From positions 1 to 20,505 of the forward strand of contig JAJDUT010000020.1 in the NCBI GenBank assembly GCA_022826515.1: a stretch of DNA of 20,505 nucleotides, written 5' to 3'. The stretch is from Candidatus Latescibacterota bacterium. Its GTDB lineage: Bacteria > Latescibacterota > UBA2968 > UBA8231. Below the pieces are notes generated by a model. It was not told the origin of the DNA. It worked only from the letters and a program-made list of their open reading frames with translations, and ran no database searches. Positions 14,422 to 20,505 of the stretch are shown here, in pieces (the stretch's first letter is position 1; the number at the start of each line of letters is the position of its first letter). Both the position numbers and the translations under genes were made by a program.

Positions 14422-14706
14422 ATGGACGCACCCCGCCAACGCCTGCTCTACCTGCAGGCGCGCACCCCGAGCGTCATGTCCAACATCATCGGTCTAACGC
14501 TCATCGAGCCGGTCGCGGGCTTCGCGCCCGAAATCCACGCCGAATCAGCACCCGATTGGCCCTACGCAACTGTACACGACGCCGTAGTGGACGGCTGGCA
14601 AATCGTCCAATTCCCCCACCTACAGGCCCCGTTCGATGATAGGGAGTTGGACGTGATTGGCTATGAATTCATCCTACAGAAAATGGAGGTTATCGCCGAT
14701 GAATGA
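14422..14706 (+). CDS. Small conserved-looking hypothetical protein
   Basis: 94-aa soluble protein with alternating hydrophobic and charged segments (LLYLQARTPSVMSNIIGL near the N-terminus; GWQIVQFPHLQAPFDDRE near the C-terminus). It has no signal peptide and no motif I can name. The ATG is at 14422; the ribosome site is weak. The last 8 nt overlap the PhyH gene start (ATGAATGA at 14699-14706), a sign of translational coupling. It is the first gene of the probable operon 14422-17380 and probably a structural or regulatory partner of the oxygenase (inference). Confidence 0.65.
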   Translation: MDAPRQRLLYLQARTPSVMSNIIGLTLIEPVAGFAPEIHAESAPDWPYATVHDAVVDGWQIVQFPHLQAPFDDRELDVIGYEFILQKMEVIADE

Positions 14707-15478
14707 GCATCTGCTCAGCGACGCCGAAGTAGCCCGTTTCCTCGTCACCGGCTACCACCTTGTCGAGCCGGAATTGCCCGCCGGGCTCAACGAGTCCATC
14801 GCTGCCCAACTCGATGCTTTGGACCACAACCCCGGCGACGCCATCACCGAAGCCGTGCCCGAGCTCTGGCAAGTGCTCGACCACCCGACCGTCAAAGACG
14901 CGCTCGTCAGCCTGCTCGGCCCGGACTACGAGGTGCAGTCGCATCGCCACTGGCACTGCAAGCAGCCGAACTCGCCGCATATGAACTGGCACCAAGACGG
15001 CCTCAACAACCGCGACGTGCTGCTCAACCGCTTCTTAGGGCTGTACTACCCGACCGACGTCACGCCCGACATGGGACCGACGATCATCGTCCCGGGCACC
15101 CAGTTCCGCAACGCACCGACGGACCGCATGGCCACGTACACCAACATCCGCGGCCAAGTGCCACTCGTGGTCAAAGCCGGCACCGTGGCCTTCACCCACT
15201 ACGACCTCTGGCACGGCACCGCGGCCAACCGCTCGCCGCACAAGCGCCACATGATCAAGTTCCTCTTCCGCCGCACGCAGGACAACACCGCACCCACTTG
15301 GAACCACGACCCCGAGGCGGCCAACAAACCCGCCGACTGGAACGAGCGCGACCGGGCCGAGGACGTCACCAACATCCTCAACTTCACCAATCCGCTAGGC
15401 GTCTCCCAGAGCGACCACTACAAGGAGCGCGCCATCCGCCGCCAGAATTGGAACTACCTCATGGGCCTGCCGGCCTAA
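14699..15478 (+). CDS. Phytanoyl-CoA dioxygenase (PhyH) family protein
   Basis: 259-aa Fe(II)/2-oxoglutarate oxygenase. Triad H98 and D100 (MNWHQDGLNN) and H172 (HYDLWHGTAANR), with R183 as a possible 2-oxoglutarate ligand. It is clearly the same subfamily as the oxygenase part of the PhyH-HEAT protein: both share LLGPxY near the N-terminus, a YYPxDVxxDMGPT segment and FTHYDLWH or VHYDLWH. It lacks the HEAT part. I choose ATG 14699 because GGAGG lies about 10 nt upstream and the upstream gene's stop overlaps it. The in-frame start at 14657 lies inside the upstream gene. The substrate is unknown; the position in a sugar-acid cluster suggests hydroxylation or demethylation of a carbohydrate-like compound. 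Confidence 0.9.
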   Translation: MNEHLLSDAEVARFLVTGYHLVEPELPAGLNESIAAQLDALDHNPGDAITEAVPELWQVLDHPTVKDALVSLLGPDYEVQSHRHWHCKQPNSPHMNWHQDGLNNRDVLLNRFLGLYYPTDVTPDMGPTIIVPGTQFRNAPTDRMATYTNIRGQVPLVVKAGTVAFTHYDLWHGTAANRSPHKRHMIKFLFRRTQDNTAPTWNHDPEAANKPADWNERDRAEDVTNILNFTNPLGVSQSDHYKERAIRRQNWNYLMGLPA

Positions 15479-15504
15479 ACCCGAAAGCATTCTATGGCTA
15501 CTAT

Positions 15505-15531
15505 TCTGCGTCCATCTGCGTCCATCTGCGG
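15505..15531 (+). repeat. TCTGCGTCCA short tandem motif
   Basis: Two perfect copies of TCTGCGTCCA (15505-15514 and 15515-15524) and a partial third (TCTGCGG) lie in the 89-nt gap between PhyH and propeller genes. The gap is also flanked by near-identical 15-mers (GAAAGCATTCTATGG at 15483-15497 and GAAAGCATCCTATGA at 15557-15571), the second being the start region of the propeller gene. Confidence 0.75.
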
Positions 15532-15567
15532 ATTACTAATCCCAACCCCTAGGAAAGAAAGCATCCT

Positions 15568-16245
15568 ATGACCGTTCAGATCGCCCGCGTTGAAGAGCGT
15601 TTCAAATGCCCCGGACCTCAGCCCAACGGCCTGCAAGCCGCGCCCGACGGCCTCTGGTGCATCGACCAAGTGGACCTCAAGGTCTATAAATTCGACTACG
15701 AAAGCGGCGAAGTCCTCTTTGAAGCCCAGACCGACACTGCACACTCCAGCGGCATTACGCTCGGCGATGGCTCTATGTGGATCGCCTCGACCTTTGAACT
15801 TAAGATCGCCCGCCTCGATCCGGCTACGGGCCAAACCATCGCCAAGCTAGACTCGCCCGGCAATGGCGTCGTCGCCTGGGTCGCCGACCAGGAGAATGGC
15901 CGCGTCACGGGAGCCCACGGCCTCGAGTGGAAGGACGGCAAGGTGTACGTGGCCTCGCCGCCGTCGCAATTCGTCCACGTGATGGATGCCAACACTTGGG
16001 AAGAAGTTCATTCTTTCCGCGTCCCCGGCCTCCGGGTTCACGGCTTAGCTTGGGCTGACGACGGCACCCTCTGGGTCGCCGACACCTCGGCCGGCACCAT
16101 CAATCGCCTCGATCCCGAAGACGGGCGTATCTGGGAGGTCGTCCGCGTCGAGGCTCCCACCGAAGTCCACGGGCTGACCATCCACGAGGACGTGCTCTGG
16201 TACTGCGACGCTGCCACGCGCGCAATCGGCCAACTACACATATAG
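15568..16245 (+). CDS. Beta-propeller protein (Vgb/SMP-30-like)
   Basis: 225-aa protein composed of about five short beta-propeller repeats of the form HGL...DGTLWVADT, with aromatic-aspartate ends (GLWCIDQ, SMWIASTF, KVYVASPP, TLWVADT, VLWYCDA). This is the look of the Vgb/SMP-30/gluconolactonase-type propellers, which either hydrolyse sugar lactones or bind ligands. There is no signal peptide, so it is probably cytosolic. The set of metal ligands needed for lactonase activity cannot be confirmed by eye. AGGAAAG lies upstream of the ATG. The dehydratase gene starts 16 nt downstream, so they are co-transcribed. A lactonase would fit a sugar-acid pathway ahead of the dehydratase (inference). 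Confidence 0.72.
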   Translation: MTVQIARVEERFKCPGPQPNGLQAAPDGLWCIDQVDLKVYKFDYESGEVLFEAQTDTAHSSGITLGDGSMWIASTFELKIARLDPATGQTIAKLDSPGNGVVAWVADQENGRVTGAHGLEWKDGKVYVASPPSQFVHVMDANTWEEVHSFRVPGLRVHGLAWADDGTLWVADTSAGTINRLDPEDGRIWEVVRVEAPTEVHGLTIHEDVLWYCDAATRAIGQLHI

Positions 16246-16261
16246 GAAGAAAGGGATTCCA

Positions 16262-17380
16262 TTGAAGATCACCGATGTCAAAACCGCTGAAGTGCGCGTA
16301 CACCACTACCACTACCACTATGTCCGCATCCACACTGACGAGGGCATCTACGGCACCGGCGAGGCCAGCCACGTCGATGGCGGCTGGCGCGGCTCCACCC
16401 AGACCATGGCCGCCCAGCTCATCGGCCAGGACCCGCGCGATGTCGATGCGCTCTTTGAAGACATCCGCCGCAGCTACATCTTCCGCGGCGGCATGTCGGG
16501 CTTGGCGATTTCGGCGCTGACCGGCCTTGAGGTCGCGCTGTGGGACTTGGCTGGCAAGGCCCAAGGCGTTCCCGTCTATCGGCTCTTGGGCGGCAAATTC
16601 CGCGACCGGGTGCGCCTGTACGTCGATAGCGCCCATGAGGACTACAAAGAGCGCGCCGAGGACGCGCGCGCAAAAGGCTTTACTGCGATTAAGTTCGACC
16701 TCGACGACGCCGGCCACCCGGAAAAACTCGATCCTTGGAACTGGTCGGTGGCCCCTGCCGAGTTGGAGGATTTGGTCGATCAAGCGCATCAGATCCGCGA
16801 GGCGGTTGGTCCCCACATGGACCTAGCTATTGACCTGCACGGGCGCTACGACGCCACCGCCGGGATGAAGTTTGCCCACGCGCTCGAAGGTCTGAATCTG
16901 ATGTGGCTCGAAGAGCCGGTGCCGCCCGAGAATATCGACGCCCTCAAGCGCATCACCGACTCGACCCGCACCCCGATCTGCGCCGGTGAAAACGCCTATC
17001 TGCGCTACGGTTTCCGCGACATGCTCGAACAGCAGGCGGTCGATATTATCATGCCCGACATTTCCAAGTGCGGCGGCCTATCCGAGTGTCGCAAGATCGC
17101 CAACATGGCCGAGACCTACTACATCCCCTTTGCCCCGCACAACAATTCCAGCGCCTTGAGCACCGTGGCCGACGCCCACGTCTGCGCCAGCGTGCCCAAT
17201 TTTCTCGCCTTGGAGTTCCATCGCTACGACGACCCGACTTGGAACGACGTGGTGCTCGCCGACGAGCCGGTGATTCAGGAAGGGCACGTGGTGTTGAGCG
17301 AAAAGCCGGGGCTGGGAGTGGAGCTGAATGAAGCGTTTTTGCAGAGTATGATGGAGGACGGGGAGCCGCTCTGGCAATAG
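16262..17380 (+). CDS. Enolase-superfamily dehydratase (galactonate dehydratase-like)
   Basis: 372-aa enzyme of the mandelate racemase/muconate lactonizing group, with the N-terminal capping domain (1 to about 120) and TIM barrel complete. The residue set follows D-galactonate dehydratase (DgoD): metal ligands D191 (AIDLHGRYD), E217 (WLEEPVPP) and E243 (CAGENAY), acid/base H193 and H293 (FAPHNNSS), all shifted by a constant 8 positions from DgoD D183/H185/E209/E235/H285. K144 (IKFDL) is also present. It should remove water from a sugar acid to give a 2-keto-3-deoxy acid. The exact sugar is not decided. The start is TTG at 16262, matching the family start MKITDVKT, with AGGAAG and AAAGGG upstream. 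Last gene of the probable operon. Confidence 0.9.
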   Translation: MKITDVKTAEVRVHHYHYHYVRIHTDEGIYGTGEASHVDGGWRGSTQTMAAQLIGQDPRDVDALFEDIRRSYIFRGGMSGLAISALTGLEVALWDLAGKAQGVPVYRLLGGKFRDRVRLYVDSAHEDYKERAEDARAKGFTAIKFDLDDAGHPEKLDPWNWSVAPAELEDLVDQAHQIREAVGPHMDLAIDLHGRYDATAGMKFAHALEGLNLMWLEEPVPPENIDALKRITDSTRTPICAGENAYLRYGFRDMLEQQAVDIIMPDISKCGGLSECRKIANMAETYYIPFAPHNNSSALSTVADAHVCASVPNFLALEFHRYDDPTWNDVVLADEPVIQEGHVVLSEKPGLGVELNEAFLQSMMEDGEPLWQ

Positions 17381-17463
17381 AGAGCTCACGTACCGCTTTT
17401 TCAAAGGCGGCCTTGAGTTTGTCATGCCCTTATTACAAGCCCATGTCCAAAGGATGCTGTGCT

Positions 17464-17492
17464 GTTGACATTATGGGTGTCGTCTCGAAAAT
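17464..17492 (+). promoter_or_regulatory. Possible promoter of the protease gene
   Basis: TTGACA (17464-17469), then 17 nt and AAAATT (17487-17492), about 45 nt before the protease ATG. The -35 box is perfect and the -10 is poor, so this is a weak call. Confidence 0.25.
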
Positions 17493-17535
17493 TCTAGCCA
17501 GCAGTGGGGAAAAGGCTAAAAGAAAGGATTTTGCC

Positions 17536-17934
17536 ATGGGAGCAACGCACGTCACCGTAACGATTCGCAATCCGGCCGCGCCGGACCGCACTTGGGAAGG
17601 GCTTTTTCTGGTGGATACCGGCGCGACGGACTGTCTCGTGCCCAAGCAGCACCTCGAAGCCATCGGCCTCGAGCCGAAAGGCCAGCGGACGTATGAACTA
17701 GCCAATGGGGCCGAACTCAAACTCGATGTCACGACCGCGGACGTCGAATTTATGGGAGAAATCGTCGGCGGCACGATTATCTTCGGCGACGCGGACGCCG
17801 AGCCGCTACTCGGGGTAACGGCTCTCGAATCGGTCGGCATTGAAGTCGATCCGCTCAATCAGCGGCTGAAAAGGCTACCGGCGGTTCGCCTCAAACGATT
17901 TGTAGAGCGAATCGACGTCAACGCAGCCGGGTGA
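17536..17934 (+). CDS. Retropepsin-like aspartic protease
   Basis: 132-aa single-domain aspartic protease of clan AA. It has the catalytic triplet in LFLVDTGATDCLVP (D27-T28-G29), then a flap-like strand, and the late hydrophobic PLLGVTALESVGIEVD segment. That segment is the I/L-L-G element that packs behind the active site. One domain means it must dimerise to form the active site, as in retroviral proteases. There is no signal peptide or membrane helix. ATG 17536 is taken because AAAGGA lies 8 nt upstream; an ATG-less extension to 17413 is open but has no ribosome site. Similar small proteases are widespread in bacteria and are sometimes linked to toxin-antitoxin-like loci; substrate unknown. 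Confidence 0.83.
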   Translation: MGATHVTVTIRNPAAPDRTWEGLFLVDTGATDCLVPKQHLEAIGLEPKGQRTYELANGAELKLDVTTADVEFMGEIVGGTIIFGDADAEPLLGVTALESVGIEVDPLNQRLKRLPAVRLKRFVERIDVNAAG

Positions 17935-18123
17935 GCTTGCGCGTCAAAACCGTCTCGTCTTCGGCCCGGTTTGGCTTGGGCCACGCCTCCTGTAGAGCGG
18001 CGACCGCCAGCCGGAAGCCGATTTGGTAGCAAAACCGGCCAGCGGTCCCCTGTCGCGTCCCTAGGGAGCACCGCGACGAGTACCCACACTCTTATGCGGC
18101 TATCAATATCCTCCGCTCTATGT

Positions 18124-20274
18124 TCACCTCAGCAGGGTAAATTTTTGGGTAAAACGACCTTCGGGGGTGCTCAACCGATACAGATAAACGCCGCTGGCCA
18201 AATCCGAGGCGTCCATCGCTACCGTGTGATAGCCCGCCGCTTGAAATCCCTCGTGCAGAACCGCCACGCGTTGGCCGCTCAGGGTAAAGACCTCCAAGCG
18301 AATATCCAAGGCGGTGGGCAACGTATAAGAAAGAACCGTCTCGCTGTTAAAGGGGTTGGGATAGCTTGGATTGAGCACCGTCGAGGCCACTGCGCTAGTG
18401 GATGCTTCGACGTTGACTTCATATTGCTGCACGACCTCGCCGGTATCGTAGTCGATGAGCAGGATTTTTGTTTGTCCTGCTTGACAGGCTTTTACATGCA
18501 GGTTCCAGCCATCTCGGCGGCCGCTTGAGGGTCTATCGTTACCTTCGGCTGGACAGAAGTCTCTGGTGGGTACCTGTTGGCCACCGGAGACCTCTATAGC
18601 CGGATCGGAGCCGGACGGATTGGCTCTCACCAGCACGCTGTCGAGGCTGGTGTGGACGGTAAAGGTTTTCCACGCCGGATCGTCGGCCGAGAATGCGGCG
18701 TCAGCCGGATCGGGCGTCAGCCATGCTTGGGGCTCGACGGCCGAATCATTTTGGGGCTCGACGGCCGAATCCTCGTCGATGACGTTGACCTCATATTGCT
18801 GCAAGACCTCGCCGGTATCGTAGTCGATGAGCAGGAGCTTTGTTTGCCCTGCTTGGCAGGCTTTTACATGCAGGTTCCAGCCGTCTCGACGACCGCTTGA
18901 GGGCCTATCGTTGCCTTCGGCTGGACAGAAATCTCTGGTGGGTACCTGTTGGCCACCGACGACTTCTATGGCCGGGTCGGAGCCGGACGGGTTGGCTCTC
19001 ACCAGCACGCTGTCGCGGTTGGTGTGGACGGTAAATGTTTTCCACGCCGGATCGTCGGCCGAGAATGCGACCTCAGACGGATCGGGCGTCAGCCGTGCGT
19101 GGGGTATCCACTCAGACACATCCCATAGCTGAACCGTGTTCCAGGCCTGCAAAGCTAACAGCCGGCCGTCAGGGGAAAAAACCAGCGCCGCGGGCTCGTG
19201 TACTTCAAGGACACCCGACGAGGGAATGGTGGCGATGGATTGGCCCGTCGATACGTCCCATAGCTCAATATCTTGACCCCCAGACACCTTACGGCTACCA
19301 AGTAATTCTCCCTCGTCGTTTTCCTCCCAAACGGTTTTAGTTTTACTCGCCGAAGCCGAAGCCAGCACCCGGCCCTTAGGGGAAAAGGACACAGGGAGAC
19401 TCCCTGCAAGGGTGGCGATGGATTGGCCCGTCGATACATCCCACACCTTAACCTCCTCGATATATTCTGTTTCATCACCATCATTCTCAGGATGCCTTAA
19501 CTCCGACAACCACCTTACCCCACTCGAAGCTAGCAGCGAGCCATCGGAGGAAAAGGACAGCTCTCTAATTCCCTCAGGCGCGGAAATCGTGGCGACACGC
19601 GCTCCGCGCGACACATCCCACAGATTAATTTTCCCGCTATAATGCGCGGCAGCCAGCAGTCGGCCGTCAGGGGAAAAAACCAGCGATGCTCCGCCCTCAT
19701 TACTATTTTTATCATCAATCGTGGTGACATGCTGCACCCCACGCGACACGTCCCACACCTTAAACTCTACACCATAAAACGCACTAAAGTCCTGAACGCC
19801 TGAAGCCAATAGCCTACCGTCGGGGGAAAAGGATATTGTTATATCAAGGGCACCTTCGCTCGCATACGTGGCGTCATACGCGGAAATCGTGGTGACATGC
19901 TGCACCCCGTCTGACACATCCCACAACTCAATCGTGCCATCGTATTTCCAGCCAGCCAATCGCTGACCGTCGGGAGAAAATATCATATTCCACTTAACAC
20001 CTCGCGCAGAAAAGTTGGTGATGACTCTGCCCGCTGACACGTCCCACAACTTAAACCTTGAAAAATCAGATAAGATTTCTAAAGCCAGCAGCCGGCCGTC
20101 AGGGGAAAAAGCTACCGAAAAAAGATTTATGTAATCATCTGCGCTTCCAAAATCAAACGTGGAGATCGGTTCGTTAGACTGGCCGGTTGACGAGGATGAT
20201 GCACGAGCCGCCAACGGCGAGAGCACGAGGCCGATTAACGCGAAAAAGGCGCAATGGAGAACGAGTGTTCTCAT
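18124..20274 (-). CDS. Secreted WD40 propeller protein with C-terminal sorting domain
   Basis: 716-aa exported protein. The signal peptide is about 1-25 (FFALIGLVLSPLAARAS). Seven WD40 repeats (about 35-390) each carry FSPDGRLLA-like and LWDVS-like ends, just enough for one closed seven-blade propeller. Two nearly identical domains of about 105 residues follow (about 394-498 and 518-622), each with paired cysteines (DFCPAEGN and VKACQAGQ) and ending DYDTGEVxQQYEVNV. The end (about 629-716) is a FlgD-like/Por-type sorting tail with PNPFN near 639, GQRVAVL, and SGVYLYRL close to the terminus. That tail suggests type IX-like secretion or surface attachment. ATG 20274 has AAAGGAG 8 nt upstream. 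It is convergent with the protease gene. Confidence 0.9.
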   Translation of the reverse strand: MRTLVLHCAFFALIGLVLSPLAARASSSSTGQSNEPISTFDFGSADDYINLFSVAFSPDGRLLALEILSDFSRFKLWDVSAGRVITNFSARGVKWNMIFSPDGQRLAGWKYDGTIELWDVSDGVQHVTTISAYDATYASEGALDITISFSPDGRLLASGVQDFSAFYGVEFKVWDVSRGVQHVTTIDDKNSNEGGASLVFSPDGRLLAAAHYSGKINLWDVSRGARVATISAPEGIRELSFSSDGSLLASSGVRWLSELRHPENDGDETEYIEEVKVWDVSTGQSIATLAGSLPVSFSPKGRVLASASASKTKTVWEENDEGELLGSRKVSGGQDIELWDVSTGQSIATIPSSGVLEVHEPAALVFSPDGRLLALQAWNTVQLWDVSEWIPHARLTPDPSEVAFSADDPAWKTFTVHTNRDSVLVRANPSGSDPAIEVVGGQQVPTRDFCPAEGNDRPSSGRRDGWNLHVKACQAGQTKLLLIDYDTGEVLQQYEVNVIDEDSAVEPQNDSAVEPQAWLTPDPADAAFSADDPAWKTFTVHTSLDSVLVRANPSGSDPAIEVSGGQQVPTRDFCPAEGNDRPSSGRRDGWNLHVKACQAGQTKILLIDYDTGEVVQQYEVNVEASTSAVASTVLNPSYPNPFNSETVLSYTLPTALDIRLEVFTLSGQRVAVLHEGFQAAGYHTVAMDASDLASGVYLYRLSTPEGRFTQKFTLLR
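18409..19096. repeat. 316-bp direct duplication inside the WD40 gene
   Basis: Segment 18409-18724 recurs at 18781-19096, a constant offset of 372 bp, with few differences by eye. It duplicates the cysteine-containing domain. The 56-nt gap holds a second, nested duplication: a 21-mer beginning TTGGGGCTCGACGG at 18727-18747 and again at 18751-18771, encoding two DSAVEPQ blocks. Confidence 0.9.
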
Positions 20275-20439
20275 GGGTCAGACTCCTTTATTTGGGATGA
20301 AAGGGATAAAGACAAGGGTGCGTAGATTACGCGAGATTAGGGCAGAGCCGCACAGACTGCGACCAGCCCAACGCCGAATAAATCGCGGAACGTCATTCCG
20401 GCGATCATCCGGCTCTTGGTGAGAAGAAGTACGGGATTT

Positions 20440-20482
20440 AGAGCTTAACGCTCTAGATGAATTTTGAGGGGGGGGGGGGGGG
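20440..20482. repeat. Hairpin followed by a run of 15 G
   Basis: TAGAGC / GCTCTA forms a short palindrome with loop TTAAC near 20440-20456. It is followed by an uninterrupted G15 tract at 20468-20482 and then TAAGGGGG. The 20284-20505 region upstream of the WD40 gene shows no gene; it should hold that gene's promoter. Confidence 0.7.
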
Positions 20483-20505
20483 TAAGGGGGTGTTTTTTAG
20501 CGAAT

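Noticed and set aside
17413..17535. N-terminal extension of the retropepsin-like protein
   Set aside because: No ribosome site at the extended start, and the extension does not resemble a signal peptide. ATG 17536 has AAAGGA at good spacing.

Overview
The window looks like a high-GC, uncultured Gram-negative bacterium of the Latescibacterota/Poribacteria kind, or a related FCB/PVC-type lineage. This is inference. It rests on three phytanoyl-CoA-dioxygenase-type genes, an SSF symporter, enolase-superfamily and HpaI-type sugar-acid genes, lipoproteins with ankyrin repeats, and a secreted WD40 protein with a PNPFN-type C-terminal sorting tail. No rRNA or tRNA gene and no CRISPR array was seen.

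Left part (1-6005). A PhyH-family Fe(II)/2-oxoglutarate oxygenase on + (138-881) converges with a sodium:solute symporter on - (1033-2793). Then come a PhyH oxygenase fused to C-terminal HEAT repeats (2975-4306) and a PcfJ-like protein (4427-5947), both on +.

Middle part (6006-10840), visibly rearranged. It holds a tail-anchored coiled-coil protein built from 33-bp (11-residue) repeats on -. Next is an amputated 2-hydroxyacid dehydrogenase start that overlaps by ATGA with an HpcH/HpaI aldolase. A DUF433/DUF5615 toxin-antitoxin pair follows, sitting between the aldolase 3' end and a second, degenerate copy of that same 3' end. After this come small lipoprotein genes and an ankyrin lipoprotein on -, and a SAM-domain membrane protein on + in noticeably more AT-rich DNA.

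Mobile region (10861-12465). On the - strand there is a C-terminal remnant of an IS1595/ISXO2-like transposase with a strong terminator behind it. Immediately upstream lies what I read as a complete group II intron RNA of about 917 nt with no reverse transcriptase. It has a GTGCG 5' end, a canonical domain V, a domain VI with a candidate branch-point A, and an EBS1 that pairs with the 5' exon. This is the most striking non-protein element of the window.

Right part (12435-17380), a divergent sugar-acid type cluster. On -, an aldo/keto reductase and a second HpaI-like aldolase with substituted catalytic positions end at a terminator. On +, a small unknown protein, a PhyH oxygenase, a beta-propeller protein and a galactonate-dehydratase-like enolase-superfamily enzyme form a likely operon. 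Dehydratase plus aldolase plus reductase fits non-phosphorylative breakdown of a sugar acid; the PhyH and propeller genes may prepare the substrate.

Right edge (17381-20505). A single-domain retropepsin-like protease on + converges with a large secreted WD40 protein on -. That protein has seven WD blades, a duplicated roughly 105-residue cysteine-containing domain and a C-terminal sorting tail. A run of 15 G closes the window.
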